A stretch of DNA of 64,000 bases from Methanobrevibacter sp. (GCF_017447225.1 NZ_JAFSNZ010000032.1:1-64000); one strand, 5' to 3'; shown: positions 35,952 through 48,211, numbered from the stretch's first letter. Made by a program: numbers and translations. The notes: generated by a model not told the origin, from the sequence alone.

Positions 35952-37085
35952 TTAGATGAAACTTGCAACTAAACTGAAAATAATAATCATTGCCATTATC
36001 ACTGAAATTGAATTGACAAGAGGTTTGTACTGATTTTCCGGAAGTTTATAGCTGAGCAGTATTTCAAGCATCTTACCCCCATCCAAAGGTTTCATAGGAA
36101 GCAGATTGAATGTACCGATTCCCAGGTTTAAAATAAACATCCATTGGAACAGTTCAAGCAAATTAAAGTAAATCCATGGAAGCGGACCGAAAGCATTATT
36201 TTTTAATTCATAATGTTTTCCAGCCTGAATACCAAAGTATCCTACAGACTCATTATTAGGATTTTTATCCAATGTCAGCGAATAAGTACCCTCATTAGTG
36301 CCGACACTTACATTATCACCCGGTTTGAATGATCCAACAATGTCCAGATAACTATCTGAGTTGTCGACGGTATGATTGTCAATAGACTCTATAATCATGC
36401 CCTCTTTCAAATATTCGCTTGCAGGAGAATCACTTACAACACGATTGATTTCAATTCCGTTTTCCTGAAAATTAGCAGGAATAGCATATGATGATATTAC
36501 TAAAAACAATACCAGAGCTATTGCCGCCAGTGACATGTTTGCAATTGAACCTGCAGCATAAACCCTTAATTGAGATATTTTTTTAGAAGCCATTAATTCA
36601 GCCTCATCAGGCTCTACAAAAGCACCTGGAATAATTAGGAACAATAAAAGTCCAATAGATTTAATGCTTATCTTTTCAGCAGTAGCCAAAATTCCATGTG
36701 AAAATTCATGAACTATAAGAACCGTTGCAAGTCCTATCAGTCCATATCCCAAAGGAACATAAATTGATGAACCCGGCATTTCTACACCAGGAATAACAAG
36801 AGACACCGAAGGAGCCGTTGTAACAGTTTCCAGGGATGACACAAGAAGCCATGCCATGAATATCATTGCTCCGAACGATACAAAAATACCTAGAGTCATG
36901 AAATATTTCCAAAAGCGTGGAGATATATTAGCAATGCGGGCAATCAGTCCCCTAAGCCTTTCTGTTCTCCACATTATCACCGGAAACTCTATTGAAAAAC
37001 CATGAGTGGATAATCTATTATTAAATATTAAAGCCACTGTCCAGATGACAAAGAAAGCTACCAAATAATAATAAATTCCATTCAT
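35952..37085 (-). CDS. Site-2-type membrane metalloprotease (M50) with PDZ domain
   Basis: The 377-residue integral membrane protein carries the zinc site HEFSHG (about 126-131) in a transmembrane helix and the second motif MKPLDGGKMLE near residue 330. A PDZ-like domain sits between (GIEINRVVSDSPASEYLKEGM to NESVGYFGIQ). Such proteases cut within the membrane to release regulators or clear signal remnants. It is last in the operon ileS-purL-moeA-M50, 15 nt after moeA. The substrate is unknown. Confidence 0.9.
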   Translation of the reverse strand: MNGIYYYLVAFFVIWTVALIFNNRLSTHGFSIEFPVIMWRTERLRGLIARIANISPRFWKYFMTLGIFVSFGAMIFMAWLLVSSLETVTTAPSVSLVIPGVEMPGSSIYVPLGYGLIGLATVLIVHEFSHGILATAEKISIKSIGLLLFLIIPGAFVEPDEAELMASKKISQLRVYAAGSIANMSLAAIALVLFLVISSYAIPANFQENGIEINRVVSDSPASEYLKEGMIIESIDNHTVDNSDSYLDIVGSFKPGDNVSVGTNEGTYSLTLDKNPNNESVGYFGIQAGKHYELKNNAFGPLPWIYFNLLELFQWMFILNLGIGTFNLLPMKPLDGGKMLEILLSYKLPENQYKPLVNSISVIMAMIIIFSLVASFI

Positions 37086-37100
37086 TTAAACACCACAACC

Positions 37101-38318
37101 CTACCAAAGTAAAGAATCGAAAAAGACAACATCCACTATATCACCTTTCTGATATCCTTCATCATTTTCATCTATGATTATGTAACTGTTAGCTTCAACC
37201 ATTGAACGGATGATGCCGGAACCTCTATTAAGGATGTGCCTTGCATAGTCATCATCGGAAAATGCACGAATATAATCAGTCCTTCCAAGTTGAGAAGGAA
37301 TTTTCAGTTTAGCTTCCCTTTTAACGACATGCCAATTCAAATCTCTTCCTTGCATTTTAAATAGATATTTACGTGCAAATATATCGAATTGTGTCATTGC
37401 AGCCACAGGCTGACCAGAAAATGTGAATATCATTTTTCCATTAATAATTCCTGCACCAATCGGTTTTCCAGGCCTTATTGCAACACCATGGAACAATATT
37501 TCACCTAAATCATCCACAACATCCAATACCACATCACCTTTACTGATAGCTGTTCCGCCAGTAGTCATGATAACATCATACTCTTCACTGGCTTTCAATA
37601 CTTCATCCCTTACTTCTTCAAAAGTATCTCCAGCATGAGAAATGCTAACAGTAGCTCCAGCATCCTCAATCATAGCTTTAATAGTGTATTGATTAGAGTT
37701 AATGATTTTAGCTTTGTCCATTTCTTCTTTTGTAGGTTCAACTAACTCATTACCTGTAATAATTAACTTAATTTTAGGTTTTTTATAAACTTCAACATTT
37801 GCATATCCCGCTGAAGCTATTAAACCCATCTCCTGATACCTAATAAAAGTATTTTTAGATAGAATCTGATTTCCTTTTTCAATATCTTCAGCTTTCGGAG
37901 AAACATTTTCTCCAGGAGTAACTTGAGAATAAATAGTTAACTCATCACCATCTGTTGTAGTATACTCCTTCATTAAAACAGCATCAGCCCCTTCAGGGAC
38001 AGGTGCGCCGGTAGCGATGACAATTGCTTCCCCCTCATTAATTGTCTTGTCGCAAAAATCTCCAGCACCTATAGCATCAACAATTTTTAATGTTTTAGGA
38101 TTGGATTGAGATGCACCGAATGTATTTTCCCCTTTAAGTGCAAAACCATCCATTGCAGATTTATCAAATGGAGGTGAGTTGTGATATGCTATAATATCCT
38201 CAGCCAATACTCTTTTATGTGCTTCAACCAATGGAATAATCTCCGTATCCATTACTTTTTGATTTTCATCAATAAGTTTTAAAGCATTTCCTAAAGAGTC
38301 TAATTTTGATAAAAACAT
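37101..38318 (-). CDS. moeA: Molybdopterin molybdenumtransferase
   Basis: MoeA inserts molybdate or tungstate into molybdopterin. The 405 residues show SAMDGFAL near residue 55, the VIATGAPVPEGADAV stretch, TTGGTAISKGD (about 243-253) and the C-terminal barrel domain. The ATG at 38318 is preceded by GGTGTTTAT; an in-frame upstream start (38333) is less likely. Together with moaC (22962-23429) it supplies the cofactor for formylmethanofuran dehydrogenase. It lies 24 nt after purL. Confidence 0.94.
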   Translation of the reverse strand: MFLSKLDSLGNALKLIDENQKVMDTEIIPLVEAHKRVLAEDIIAYHNSPPFDKSAMDGFALKGENTFGASQSNPKTLKIVDAIGAGDFCDKTINEGEAIVIATGAPVPEGADAVLMKEYTTTDGDELTIYSQVTPGENVSPKAEDIEKGNQILSKNTFIRYQEMGLIASAGYANVEVYKKPKIKLIITGNELVEPTKEEMDKAKIINSNQYTIKAMIEDAGATVSISHAGDTFEEVRDEVLKASEEYDVIMTTGGTAISKGDVVLDVVDDLGEILFHGVAIRPGKPIGAGIINGKMIFTFSGQPVAAMTQFDIFARKYLFKMQGRDLNWHVVKREAKLKIPSQLGRTDYIRAFSDDDYARHILNRGSGIIRSMVEANSYIIIDENDEGYQKGDIVDVVFFDSLLW

Positions 38319-38342
38319 ATAAACACCAGCCAACTAATCTAT

Positions 38343-40481
38343 TTACGCCATATATTTTTCAATGACTCCGTAATATGAATCTTTTAATTCATCGATAGTA
38401 AATTCATTTTCATTAATTTTTAAGACATTACCTTTAACTTCCCCTATAACAGTTACAGGAACATCTATTTTTGATAAAATATCATCAGCCGCATCAGCTT
38501 TAACAGTCATTAAATATCTGCCGTGACTTTCAGAGTAAAGTAGCTGATTTTCATCAAGCTCATCAGATGTCAATTCAACATCACAACCGATACCTGAAGA
38601 CATTACCATTTCAGAAAGTGCAATAGCCAAACCTCCAGCAGATACATCGTGAATCGCAGAAATATTTTTATCGCAATCTTCATCCAATAAGTTTAATACT
38701 GTTTTTGCATTAGCAACCTCATCATCAATTCTGATTCTTGGAGCAACACCTTTTTCAATGTCATGGATAGTTCTGTGATATTCAGAACCTGTTAACTCAT
38801 CAAATGTTTCCCCAATCAGAAGAATTTTATCTCCTTCATCTTTAAAGTCCATGGTTCTGATATTTTCAATATTTTCCACTCCAATAACACCTACAGCAGG
38901 AGTTGGATTGATTTTAATACCTTCAGTTTCATTGTAGAAACTTACGTTACCGCTGATAACAGGTGCTTCAAATTTTTCAGCCACCAAACTCATTCCTTCA
39001 ATAGCTCTCTTGAATTGCCATAATATGTCGGGCTTTTCAGGATTTCCGAAGTTAAGGCAGTCAACTACCGCATATGGGGTTGCACCCATTGAGACAACAT
39101 TACGGATAGCTTCTGCAACACAACCTGCAGCTCCGTCAAATGGAGACAATTTGGTATGGATTGTGTTTGAATCAGTTGTAAGAGCAATAGCTGTTGTATC
39201 ATCAATTCTTAAAACAGCTGCATCATCACCCGGTTTTACAACAGTTCTGACCTGAACTTCATGGTCATATTGTTTGTAAACCCAGCTTTTTGAAGCTATA
39301 TTAGGTGAAGACAATAATTTAAGTAAGGATTCCTTAACTGGAGGATGTTCTACAACAACAGGTTCCAAATCTTCCGGAATTTCTTCTAATGGCCTGTTTA
39401 AGGATGGTGGGTCTGCAAGTAAAATTGTAGGTAAGTTAGCGATTTCATCGCCCTCATCGGAAATAATCATGTTATTGCCTTCTCTTACCTCACCGATTAC
39501 CGCTGAGACAATTTCATGTTTATCACAGATTTCTTTTGCCTTTTCAACATCTTTTGGATTTAATACGAAAACCATCCTTTCCTGTGATTCGGATAACATT
39601 ATCTCATATGGAGTCATTCCGGTTTCTCTTAATGGAATTGAACGTAAGTCAACAAATGCCGCATTGTCAGACTCATCTACAAGCTCTGAAATACAGCAGG
39701 TGAGACCTCCACCACCTAAATCCTTAACACCACTTACATCAATTTCTTCCAATATTTCTAGTGATGCTTCCAATACTCTTTTTTTAGTGAAAGGATCTGC
39801 TACCTGTACAGCAGGTCTGTCTTCAGTTTCAGAGTCAGATGTCAATTCTTCAGATGCGAAAGTTACTCCGTGAATACCGTCACGGCCTGTGGTTCCTCCC
39901 ATAAGGAAGAATACATCTCCGACATAAGGTGCCTGACCACGTACGATTTTATCTTTCTCAACAAGTCCCACACACATTACATTAACTAAAGGATTTGTTC
40001 TGAAAGATTCATCAAATTCTATTTCACCTGCAACTGTTGGAACTCCGACACGGTTACCGTAATCTGAAATTCCTTTTACAACATGTTCAAATAAGTATCT
40101 TGATTTTTCATCTTCCAGAGGACCGAATCTTAATGAATCAAGAAGAGCTATAGGCATTGCACCCATTGAAATAATATCTCTTAGAATTCCACCGATACCG
40201 GTTCCAGCTCCACCGTATGGTTCAATAGCTGATGGGTGATTGTGAGATTCCATACCTACTGCAAGAGCATATTTGTCAGTGACGGACACTAATCCTGCAT
40301 CGTCACCGGGACCTAAAATAATATTTTCTCCTTCAGTCGGAAAAGTACCTAAAATTGGTCTGCTGCTTTTGTATGAACAGTGCTCGGAGAACATTACATC
40401 CAACATTCCTTCTTCCAGTTCATTCATTTTCCTACCAAGAATACCTTCAATATATTCTACTTCAGAATCTGTTAAAGTCAT
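38343..40481 (-). CDS. purL: Phosphoribosylformylglycinamidine synthase II
   Basis: PurL converts FGAR to FGAM with ATP and ammonia delivered by PurQ/PurS. With the ATG at 40481 it has 712 residues, the length of the small archaeal/Gram-positive PurL. The region [11 protein letters not shown] near residue 33 and GPGDDAG match the substrate and ATP sites, and a second half with DAAVLRID repeats the fold. A GTG in the same frame at 40490 is part of the AGGTG ribosome site. It is 10 nt after ileS. Confidence 0.96.
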   Translation of the reverse strand: MTLTDSEVEYIEGILGRKMNELEEGMLDVMFSEHCSYKSSRPILGTFPTEGENIILGPGDDAGLVSVTDKYALAVGMESHNHPSAIEPYGGAGTGIGGILRDIISMGAMPIALLDSLRFGPLEDEKSRYLFEHVVKGISDYGNRVGVPTVAGEIEFDESFRTNPLVNVMCVGLVEKDKIVRGQAPYVGDVFFLMGGTTGRDGIHGVTFASEELTSDSETEDRPAVQVADPFTKKRVLEASLEILEEIDVSGVKDLGGGGLTCCISELVDESDNAAFVDLRSIPLRETGMTPYEIMLSESQERMVFVLNPKDVEKAKEICDKHEIVSAVIGEVREGNNMIISDEGDEIANLPTILLADPPSLNRPLEEIPEDLEPVVVEHPPVKESLLKLLSSPNIASKSWVYKQYDHEVQVRTVVKPGDDAAVLRIDDTTAIALTTDSNTIHTKLSPFDGAAGCVAEAIRNVVSMGATPYAVVDCLNFGNPEKPDILWQFKRAIEGMSLVAEKFEAPVISGNVSFYNETEGIKINPTPAVGVIGVENIENIRTMDFKDEGDKILLIGETFDELTGSEYHRTIHDIEKGVAPRIRIDDEVANAKTVLNLLDEDCDKNISAIHDVSAGGLAIALSEMVMSSGIGCDVELTSDELDENQLLYSESHGRYLMTVKADAADDILSKIDVPVTVIGEVKGNVLKINENEFTIDELKDSYYGVIEKYMA

Positions 40482-40491
40482 TTTAAACACC

Positions 40492-43400
40492 TTAGATATT
40501 TTTTATGGATATTATTACTTTTTCGCCTTCTATATCCCATTCTTTTTCATAATCACTAGCTTTATCGCAAACTTCACTGTCTGTAATAGTTAAACTTCTG
40601 GCCCTGACTTCATGAGAAATGAATTCTGATTGAGGAGTAATTAAATCTTTAAATTCTGATGTTGTTTCGACACATACGTCAATGTTTGCTTCAACATCCA
40701 AATCCAAATCTTTTCTCATGTCCTGAACTCTTCTTATAAGTTCACGAGCCATTGCTTCCTGTCTAATTTCTAAAGTAATGTTTGTATTTACGAATACGTT
40801 TCCGCCTTCAAACTCTGATGAAACGAAATCATCCGGAAGTTCTGAATCGAACAATACGTCATCACCGGACAGTTCATGGCCTTCAATTGTTATGCTTCCG
40901 TTGGCTTCAAGGTCAGCTTTGATTTGATTGCCGTCACCCTGTTTTAATGTAGCCATTACCTTGCCCATATCTCCCTTAAGTCTTGGACCTAAAGTTTTGA
41001 GGTTAGGTTTTGCATTGAAGGATAATTTTTCAAATTCACTGGCGCATAAAACATCTTTAGTATTAGATTGGTCTTTAATAATATCAGTTAACTCTTCAAT
41101 AGCTTTTAAAACATCTTCATCCTGAGATACGACAGTGATGTCAGATACAGGCCATCTGAGTTTATATTGAGCAATGTCACGAGCCCTGATTGATGCGTCA
41201 ATTACTTCACGCACAACATCCATTTTAGCTTCAAGTTCCACATCTATTGCATCTTCATCATATGCCCAATCATTCATATGAATACTTTCAGGAGCATCAG
41301 GATTGACGCCTTTTACAAGATTTTCATAGATTTCTTCTGATACATGAGGAGCTATAGGACATAATACGTATATTAATTTAGTAAGGGCAGTGTATAAACT
41401 GTAATAAGCACCCAATTTATCCGGATCGTCACTTTCAACCCAGGTTCTGCCACGAATAAGCCTTACATACCAACGGCTTAAGTCTTCCAATATGAAATTA
41501 TTAATTTTTCGAGTAGCTTTATGGAAGAATAGTTTATCGAAATCTTCACCAACCTCTTTGACTAAAGTATTGGCCTTGGAAATAATCCATCTGTCTTCAG
41601 ACCTTAGAATAATATCATCTTCAGTTATTTCTGTAGGATTGAAGTTGTCTAAAGACATGTAAGTTGTTGAAAATACATATACATTCCATAAAATGTTGAA
41701 CATCTTGTTGATGTTAAGGAGTTCGTCCCATACGAATTTTAAGTCATCCCATGGTTTTGAGGCCCATAATAAATAGAATCTTAAAACATCTGCTCCATAT
41801 TTCTCAATCACTTCTTCAGGAGATACCACATTACCTAAAGATTTGGACATTTTGTTTCCGTTTTCATCTAAAACGAAACCGTGCATTAATACTTTTTGAT
41901 ATGGACTTCTGCCCATTGAAATTACCCCTGTTCCGAGTTGTGAATAGAACCATCCTCTTGTTTGGTCGTGACCTTCAGTAATGAAGTCATATGGATACCA
42001 GTCTTCGAATTTTTCCTTTTCTTCAGGATAGTACAGTGAAGCCCACCCGGCTACACCGGAGTCAATCCATACGTCCAACACATCAGGAATTCTTTTGATT
42101 GCTTTTCCGCAGGAATCACATTTTACTTCAACTTCATCAACGTATGGTCTGTGAATAAGTTCAGCATCATCTACATTAATTTCATTTAATGCTTCGGATT
42201 TGAGCTCGTCAAGAGAACCGATTACTTTCAGCTCGCCACAGTCAGGACATTCCCATATAGGAATTGGAATACCCCAGTATCTTTGTCTTGAAATTGTCCA
42301 GTCACGTGCATTGTCTACCCAATCATGGAATCTACCTTCTCCAGCCCATTTAGGTACCCATTCGACTTTTGCAATTTCATCCAACATTTTCTGTTTGATT
42401 TCTGTGACTTTCAGGAACCATTGTTTGGTAGCACGATATATGATTGGAGTTTTACATCTCCAGCATACTCCGTATCTGTGCTCAATAGTTTCAACCCTGT
42501 ACATTAAATTTTTAGCCTGCAGATCTTCGATGATTTGCTGATTTTCATCTTTTGTGAATTTTCCATCGTATTTGCCTGCATCTTCGGTAAAGCATCCGTC
42601 TTCACCTACAGGACAGAATATTGGAAGACCGTTAGCTTGACCGACTTCAAAGTCGTCAGGACCGTGTCCAGGTGCAGTGTGTACCAAACCGGTACCTTCA
42701 CCAAGTTCTACATGATCTCCAGGCAATATTGTGTGGACTTTTTCAATTTCTGAGTCAAATTCCATCTGTTTTGGAATTTCATCAGCTAAAATGTAATCGT
42801 AAGCCATTCCAATTAATTCTTCACCTTTTACTGTTTTAATGACTTCATACATTACTTCTTTTTCTTCGATGATTTTATCTTCTTCGCCTTCGTTTTCTGC
42901 AGGAATTTTGGTTCTGTGGATTTTGACCTGTTTTCCTAAAACCGCTTCCATCAGGTTTTCAGCCAAAATATAAGTTTCACCGTCTTTTGAAACGTAAACA
43001 TAATCAAATTCAGGATTTGCACAAATTGCAAGGTTTGCCGGCAATGTCCATGGAGTTGTTGTCCATACAAGGAAATATGTATTTTCTTCACCGGTTACCG
43101 GGAATTTAATGAATATGGAAGGGTCGACTTTTTCTTCATATTCAATTTCTGCTGCTGCAAGAGCTGTTCCACAGTGAGGACACCAGCTGATTACCCTTTG
43201 GTCATTTACAAGCAGGTTTTGTTCATTTGCCCTTTTAAGTGTCCACCATGAGGATTCCATATATTTCGGATCCAAAGTCATGTAAGGGTCATCCCAATCC
43301 ATCCAGACACCCAACTGGTCAAACTGCTCTTCCATTGCAACTTTGTTTTCCATAGCAAATTCCCTACATTTGTCTACAAAAGCAGCTATTCCAATTGTCT

Positions 43401-43731
43401 CTTCGATTTCCTGTTTGGACTGGATATCCATTAGGTGCTCTACCTTATTTTCGATTGGAAGTCCGTGCATATCCCATCCAGCCTGACGCCTTAGGCTAAA
43501 ACCATTCATGGATTTAAAACGTAGGTATGTATCTTTAATTGTTTTATTCCATGCTGTACCTAAATGTATTCTACCACTACAGTAAGGTGGACCGTCCAGA
43601 AATGAGTATCTAGGACCACTTGCTCTAAGTTCATTAACTTTTTTAAAAGTTTCAAATTCATTCCAGAATTTCTGAACTTTCTTTTCTATTTTATCATGAT
43701 CGTATGATTTTTCTGCCTCTTTTATTGGCAT
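40492..43731 (-). CDS. ileS: Isoleucyl-tRNA synthetase
   Basis: This class I aminoacyl-tRNA synthetase charges tRNA-Ile. The 1079 residues include the HIGH-type motif in GRIHLGTAW (about 53-61), the editing (CP1) domain with [14 protein letters not shown] (about 223-236), a zinc site (CWRCKTP, CPDCG, CDSCGK), and KMSKSLGNV near residue 600. The long C-terminal domain is of the eukaryote/archaeal type. It is first in a four-gene minus-strand operon with purL, moeA and the M50 protease. Confidence 0.97.
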   Translation of the reverse strand: MPIKEAEKSYDHDKIEKKVQKFWNEFETFKKVNELRASGPRYSFLDGPPYCSGRIHLGTAWNKTIKDTYLRFKSMNGFSLRRQAGWDMHGLPIENKVEHLMDIQSKQEIEETIGIAAFVDKCREFAMENKVAMEEQFDQLGVWMDWDDPYMTLDPKYMESSWWTLKRANEQNLLVNDQRVISWCPHCGTALAAAEIEYEEKVDPSIFIKFPVTGEENTYFLVWTTTPWTLPANLAICANPEFDYVYVSKDGETYILAENLMEAVLGKQVKIHRTKIPAENEGEEDKIIEEKEVMYEVIKTVKGEELIGMAYDYILADEIPKQMEFDSEIEKVHTILPGDHVELGEGTGLVHTAPGHGPDDFEVGQANGLPIFCPVGEDGCFTEDAGKYDGKFTKDENQQIIEDLQAKNLMYRVETIEHRYGVCWRCKTPIIYRATKQWFLKVTEIKQKMLDEIAKVEWVPKWAGEGRFHDWVDNARDWTISRQRYWGIPIPIWECPDCGELKVIGSLDELKSEALNEINVDDAELIHRPYVDEVEVKCDSCGKAIKRIPDVLDVWIDSGVAGWASLYYPEEKEKFEDWYPYDFITEGHDQTRGWFYSQLGTGVISMGRSPYQKVLMHGFVLDENGNKMSKSLGNVVSPEEVIEKYGADVLRFYLLWASKPWDDLKFVWDELLNINKMFNILWNVYVFSTTYMSLDNFNPTEITEDDIILRSEDRWIISKANTLVKEVGEDFDKLFFHKATRKINNFILEDLSRWYVRLIRGRTWVESDDPDKLGAYYSLYTALTKLIYVLCPIAPHVSEEIYENLVKGVNPDAPESIHMNDWAYDEDAIDVELEAKMDVVREVIDASIRARDIAQYKLRWPVSDITVVSQDEDVLKAIEELTDIIKDQSNTKDVLCASEFEKLSFNAKPNLKTLGPRLKGDMGKVMATLKQGDGNQIKADLEANGSITIEGHELSGDDVLFDSELPDDFVSSEFEGGNVFVNTNITLEIRQEAMARELIRRVQDMRKDLDLDVEANIDVCVETTSEFKDLITPQSEFISHEVRARSLTITDSEVCDKASDYEKEWDIEGEKVIISIKNI

Positions 43732-43870
43732 TGTAACTCCTCAAAAATTAATAATTTATAATACTTATATTTTTGTTTTAAATATTAAATAAAGTTTATT
43801 GCAATATTTAAAATTTTAAAAAATTAAAAGATTTTGAACGAAAAATAGAAATAAAAAAATAGAAAACTTA

Positions 43871-43884
43871 TCCTCAAAAGAGGA
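43871..43884 (-). terminator. metK terminator hairpin
   Basis: TCCTC (43871-43875) and GAGGA (43880-43884) pair across AAAA, 9 nt after the metK stop. On the minus strand T-rich sequence with a run of seven T follows. Confidence 0.55.
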
Positions 43885-43893
43885 AAGTCAGAT

Positions 43894-45060
43894 TTAGTTT
43901 TTAATATACTTTTTTAAATCTTCAGCTTTGTCGGTTTCTTCCCATGGAAGACCTTCAATACCGAAGTGACCGTACTTAGCGGTTTGTTTGTAGGTAACAT
44001 CTCTTAAACCTAAGGTTTCGATGATTCCATCAGGTGTTAATCTGAAGTTTTCACGTACAATTTTTTCAAAGTCAACATCTGCACCGGTTCCAAAAGTATC
44101 CACCATAACTGAAGTCGGTTCTGCAACTCCAATTGCATAGGATAATTGGATTTCACATTTTTCTGCAAGTCCGCTAGCTACGATGTTTTTAGCAATGTAT
44201 CTTGCCATGTAACATGCGCTTCTGTCTACTTTAGTGCAGTCTTTACCTGAAAATGCTCCTCCACCGTGGCGGGCATATCCTCCATAGGTATCGACAATGA
44301 TTTTACGGCCTGTAAGGCCTGCATCCCCGTGAGGACCTCCAATTTCAAACTTACCTGTCGGATTGATGTGCTCTTTAGTATCTTCAGTCATTAATTCTTG
44401 AGGAATAACAGCTTTGAAGAGTTTTTCACGAATATCCTCTTTTAACTGTTCCTGATTTTCTGACATTGTCTCATCATGCTGGGTTGACAATACCACTGCA
44501 TCAAGTGAAACGACGTTGCCGTCTTTATCATAATTTACAGAGACTTGTGCTTTACCGTCAGGCCTTAAATATGGGATTTCCCCGCTTTCTCTGAGTTCAG
44601 TTAATTTATTAGTTAATTTACGGGCAAGATCAATTGGGTAAGGCATTAATGAATCGGTTTCGTTAGTTGCAAAACCGAACATCATTCCCTGATCTCCAGC
44701 TCCGGTTTCTTCTTCTCCACGGTCTACCCCTTGATTAATGTCCGCAGATTGTTCATGAAGTCTATTTTCAACTTTACATGTGTGACCATCAAATTTTAAA
44801 TCGGGATTGTCATATCCAATTTCAATGATTGTATCCCTAATGATTTTTTCAATTTCATCTTCTGAGATATGAGCTGATGAGGTTATTTCACCAAATACCA
44901 TACAAAAATCAGTTGTTACACAAGTTTCACATGCAACATGTGAATTTTTATCCTGTGCCATATATGCATCCAATATAGCATCAGAAATAATATCCGCAAC
45001 CTTGTCAGGATGTCCCTGAGTTACTGATTCTGATGTAAATGTTCTACCTAGTTCATTCAT
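43894..45060 (-). CDS. metK: S-adenosylmethionine synthetase, bacterial type
   Basis: It makes SAM from methionine and ATP. The 388 residues follow the bacterial MetK family, not the divergent archaeal [23 protein letters not shown] at the N-terminus, [12 protein letters not shown] (about 121-132), [14 protein letters not shown] and the [17 protein letters not shown] loop. Archaeal MAT has different motifs, so this is probably an ancestral transfer from bacteria. The start follows GGTGATAAAAT. It stands alone with its own hairpin terminator. Confidence 0.95.
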   Translation of the reverse strand: MNELGRTFTSESVTQGHPDKVADIISDAILDAYMAQDKNSHVACETCVTTDFCMVFGEITSSAHISEDEIEKIIRDTIIEIGYDNPDLKFDGHTCKVENRLHEQSADINQGVDRGEEETGAGDQGMMFGFATNETDSLMPYPIDLARKLTNKLTELRESGEIPYLRPDGKAQVSVNYDKDGNVVSLDAVVLSTQHDETMSENQEQLKEDIREKLFKAVIPQELMTEDTKEHINPTGKFEIGGPHGDAGLTGRKIIVDTYGGYARHGGGAFSGKDCTKVDRSACYMARYIAKNIVASGLAEKCEIQLSYAIGVAEPTSVMVDTFGTGADVDFEKIVRENFRLTPDGIIETLGLRDVTYKQTAKYGHFGIEGLPWEETDKAEDLKKYIKN

Positions 45061-45221
45061 ATTTTATCACCAATATTCAATTTTAATTCAGTGTTTTATT
45101 AACAAATCAAATAGTCACTATAAGTTATATCTAAAATATTATATAAAAATTATTAAAATTGAAGAGATAAAAAATAGAAAAAAACTAATTTTTTAATAAG
45201 AAAAATAACAAAACATTAAAT

Positions 45222-45887
45222 ATGAAAATCATATATTGGAGCGACTTCAACTGTCCATATTGCTATATAGGAAATACAAGACTTAAAAAGGCAATAGATG
45301 AACTGAATTTGGATATCAAAATGGAGATGAAAGCTTTTGAACTTGAACCGGAAGAAAGTGATGAAATAGCTACTCCCATGAAAAACCATTATGCGAGAAA
45401 ATATGGTATTCCTGAGTTTGAAGCTATAGATGAGCTTAAAGAAATTGATGAGATTGGAAGACAGGAAGGCTTAAATTATGATTATTCCAACAGCAAAATT
45501 ACATCTTCAAGAAATGCTCACAGATTAGTGAAGCTGGCTTCAAGCAAAATGGATGATGAATTAGTTGATAATATTTGTGAAAAATTGTCCCAGGCTTTTT
45601 TGTGTGAAGGAAAAACTTTGTCAGATAAAGAAGTTCTGATTGAAATCGGAACATCTGAAGGTCTAAACAAAGATGAAATCGAAGAAATGTTGAACAGTGA
45701 TAAATACCAAGTTGAAGTCCAGATTGATGAAGATGATGCCAGATTAAATGGCGTTAATTCCGTTCCATTCTATTTCATTGAAAAAGGTGATGAAACCCTT
45801 GCAATTCCCGGCGCATTAACTATTGAAGGATTTAAAAATGCCTTAAAAGATTTGATAAGTGGAGACATTGAAGATAAATTAGAATAA
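45222..45887 (+). CDS. DsbA/FrnE-family thioredoxin-fold oxidoreductase
   Basis: The 221 residues start with a thioredoxin-fold active site near the N-terminus (YWSDFNCPYCYIGN, CPYC at about 11-14). A helical insertion follows (about 65-165), then the cis-Pro region VNSVPFYFIE. This is the FrnE branch of the DsbA family. There is no signal peptide, so it acts in the cytoplasm as a thiol oxidoreductase or isomerase on an unknown partner. No obvious ribosome site precedes the ATG. A perfect 16-bp palindrome lies after the stop. Confidence 0.9.
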   Translation: MKIIYWSDFNCPYCYIGNTRLKKAIDELNLDIKMEMKAFELEPEESDEIATPMKNHYARKYGIPEFEAIDELKEIDEIGRQEGLNYDYSNSKITSSRNAHRLVKLASSKMDDELVDNICEKLSQAFLCEGKTLSDKEVLIEIGTSEGLNKDEIEEMLNSDKYQVEVQIDEDDARLNGVNSVPFYFIEKGDETLAIPGALTIEGFKNALKDLISGDIEDKLE

Positions 45888-45894
45888 CCTCCTC

Positions 45895-45910
45895 AAAGCA
45901 ATATTGCTTT
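45895..45910 (+). terminator. 16-bp palindrome after the DsbA-like gene
   Basis: AAAGCAAT is followed directly by ATTGCTTT, 7 nt after the stop codon, and two further T then an A-rich stretch. It is a possible terminator with a weak T-run. Confidence 0.45.
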
Positions 45911-45957
45911 TAAAAATGAGTTAAATTTATTATAAAGTTCCGTAAAAGCTATATTCC

Positions 45958-46251
45958 ATGATTAGGATAAAATATGCAGACAGCTATTTCAAAAGATTAC
46001 TTGGACTGATGTTTAAAAAAGACATTGATTACGGATTGTTATTCATTTTAAAATACGGATCAAGCATCCATACATGTTTTATGAGATTTACAATTGATGC
46101 TTATTTTTTAGATGAAAATAAAGTCATTATTGATAAGACCACACTGAAACCCTGGAAATTCTATAGCCCATCAAAAAAAGCAAAATATATTTTGGAAACT
46201 AAAGAAAACTTTTTAAATTTAAAAAAAGGAGAAAAAATTGAGTTTAGATAA
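45958..46251 (+). CDS. DUF192 family protein
   Basis: The 97 residues match DUF192, with the core [31 protein letters not shown] and [11 protein letters not shown]. The family is found in many prokaryotes, often exported, but this copy has no signal peptide. Its function is unknown. The 3' end overlaps the convergent flavoprotein gene by 8 bp within a short palindrome. Confidence 0.85.
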   Translation: MIRIKYADSYFKRLLGLMFKKDIDYGLLFILKYGSSIHTCFMRFTIDAYFLDENKVIIDKTTLKPWKFYSPSKKAKYILETKENFLNLKKGEKIEFR

Positions 46252-46255
46252 ACTC
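46240..46255. terminator. Palindrome shared by two overlapping stop codons
   Basis: GAGTTTA (46240-46246) and TAAACTC (46249-46255) are perfect complements with 2 bases between. The stops of the DUF192 gene (46249-46251) and the convergent flavoprotein gene (46244-46246) both lie inside. On the minus strand T-runs of six and seven follow, so it suits termination of the glyA-flavoprotein transcript. Confidence 0.55.
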
Positions 46256-46936
46256 CAAAACATCTTCAGGATGTTCGAAAATTTGAATATCATCAATTTC
46301 AGATAATTTCCTTGTATTTTCAATATCGATGTCTCTCATGTAGATTGTAATGATTTTTCCTTCTGAAATTGCATCATAGGGACAAGAATTCCTGCATTGT
46401 CCACATCCGACACATTTTGTCAAATCAATCTCATCATGAGGAATAATCGCTCCTTCAGGACATACAAGAGCCGCAACACACTCATCACACTTTTGACATT
46501 TGCTGGCTTCCATTTTGGATGGAAGAACAGTGTCAATTGGTCCCGGATGGATATCAACAGGGACCATGAATGTCTTAACAGCACCTTTGCCTGCCTGTGC
46601 AACAGCATTTGTCACTAATGTGTCTGCAATACCATAAACGATTTTGGAAACCGTATTTGCCGTTGCAGGCGATACTATCAGTAAATCATATTTACCAAGT
46701 GAGAGTCTGCCTGTTATTGGATATGAAAACTTTTGGTTGGAATCTGTAGCAAGCTCTCTGTATTTGCCACCAGTCAGTCTGGTAACCCTTTCGTAAAGGC
46801 CATACATTTTCAATACTTCTTCCGCAGCACCTGAAAGAAATATGGTTACTTCATGGTCTCGAGCCAGTTTTTCAGCAACTTGAACAGATTCATTTAGTAA
46901 ATGACCTGCTCCAGTAAAAGCAAACCCTATTCTCAT
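46244..46936 (-). CDS. Flavoprotein-ferredoxin, dihydromethanopterin reductase (DmrB)-like
   Basis: The 230 residues join a flavoprotein domain ([11 protein letters not shown] at the start, then [11 protein letters not shown] near residue 87) to a C-terminal ferredoxin domain with two [4Fe-4S] motifs ([16 protein letters not shown] and [14 protein letters not shown]). This is the architecture of DmrB-like dihydromethanopterin reductases and the archaeoflavoprotein group. It would reduce dihydromethanopterin to the C1-carrier tetrahydromethanopterin. It lies 6 nt after glyA, whose enzyme also uses this carrier, which supports the pterin role. Confidence 0.85.
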   Translation of the reverse strand: MRIGFAFTGAGHLLNESVQVAEKLARDHEVTIFLSGAAEEVLKMYGLYERVTRLTGGKYRELATDSNQKFSYPITGRLSLGKYDLLIVSPATANTVSKIVYGIADTLVTNAVAQAGKGAVKTFMVPVDIHPGPIDTVLPSKMEASKCQKCDECVAALVCPEGAIIPHDEIDLTKCVGCGQCRNSCPYDAISEGKIITIYMRDIDIENTRKLSEIDDIQIFEHPEDVLEFI

Positions 46937-46942
46937 AGTAAT

Positions 46943-48211
46943 CTATAATTTATGATATTGATAAGCGTCTTTATCGGAAAATGCATAATCTAAAGTTACG
47001 TATTGATTCATGAATTCAGCAACTTCATCAGCGATGTTTTCTTTGTCAACAGCAACACGTTTAATGAATTCAGCAACTTCAGACATTTCTTTTTCTTTTA
47101 AACCTCTTCTGGTAATTTCCTGAGTACCGATTCTGATACCTGATGGATCATCGGAATTGTCTCTGTCATCACCAGGAAGGAGATTTTTATTTAAGATAAC
47201 ATTATTGTCAGCCAATTCACGGGCAATATCAGATGCTGATCTAATGGAACTTAAATCAACAGCAATTTGGTGTGATTGGGTGAATCCCTGTTCTTCACAT
47301 AATACATCGAATCCTAATTCATACATTGCCTGACCTAATGCCTGAGCATTTTTAATGGTTTGTTTTGCGTAAGCTTCACCGAATTCCAGCATTTCAGCAG
47401 TTGCAATACCTAATCCGAGCAAGTGGTGTAAATGGTGATTACTTACAACACCAGGGAATACTGCATTGTCGATTAATTCTTCATTTTCTTTGTGTGAAAG
47501 GATGATTCCTCCCTGTGGACCAGGGAATGTTTTGTGGGTACTTCCCATCATTACATCTGCTCCTTCTTTAAGAGGTTGCTGGAATTGGCCTCCGGCAATA
47601 AGACCTAATACGTGAGCTCCATCGTACATGATAGTTGCTCCAACTTCATCAGCTGCTTCACGAGCTTCTTTAACAGGATGAGGGAATAAGAATAAACTTC
47701 CTCCGAACAAGATTATTTTTGGTTTTTCTTCGAGGATTTTTTTGTTCATTGCATCGATATCAATGTTCATGATATCTTTGTTTAAAGGATGGAATACGGT
47801 TTTTAATCCACGGATACCTGCTGCACTTACATCTGCGTGGGAAATATGTCCTCCGGAAGGTACTTCCAAAGCCATTACTTTTTCACCAGGTTTTGCAAAT
47901 CCAAAGAATGCTGCTAGATTTGCGGTTACACCTGAAACAGGCTGAACGTTAGCATAGTCACAGTCATAAACTTTGCATGAAAGTTTTTTGGTCATATCTT
48001 CGACCTGGTCAACGAACTGACATCCTTCATAAAATCTTTGGAATGCCTGACCTTCAGCGTATCTGTGAGCAAAATCAGTTGCTAAAGCTTCAGTAACCTC
48101 TACACTGGTTACATTTTCAGAAGCAATCAAATTAATACTGTTTCTCATATATTGAGTATGTTCTTTTGCAATTTCTTCAAATTTTAAAATTTCGTCATGA
48201 TAATTAGTCAT
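46943..48211 (-). CDS. glyA: Serine hydroxymethyltransferase
   Basis: This PLP enzyme interconverts serine and glycine and, in methanogens, uses tetrahydromethanopterin as the C1 carrier. The 422 residues contain [10 protein letters not shown], the [14 protein letters not shown] substrate loop and the PLP lysine motif [13 protein letters not shown] (about 228-240). The C-terminal part is shorter than the bacterial form, as is usual in archaea. The start follows AGGTGTAGTAA. It forms a pair with the flavoprotein gene. Confidence 0.95.
   Translation of the reverse strand: MTNYHDEILKFEEIAKEHTQYMRNSINLIASENVTSVEVTEALATDFAHRYAEGQAFQRFYEGCQFVDQVEDMTKKLSCKVYDCDYANVQPVSGVTANLAAFFGFAKPGEKVMALEVPSGGHISHADVSAAGIRGLKTVFHPLNKDIMNIDIDAMNKKILEEKPKIILFGGSLFLFPHPVKEAREAADEVGATIMYDGAHVLGLIAGGQFQQPLKEGADVMMGSTHKTFPGPQGGIILSHKENEELIDNAVFPGVVSNHHLHHLLGLGIATAEMLEFGEAYAKQTIKNAQALGQAMYELGFDVLCEEQGFTQSHQIAVDLSSIRSASDIARELADNNVILNKNLLPGDDRDNSDDPSGIRIGTQEITRRGLKEKEMSEVAEFIKRVAVDKENIADEVAEFMNQYVTLDYAFSDKDAYQYHKL

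Noticed and set aside
45061-45221. A SAM riboswitch upstream of metK
   Set aside because: No multi-helix pattern resembling a known SAM riboswitch can be traced in the 161-bp region, and such switches are not expected in methanogens.
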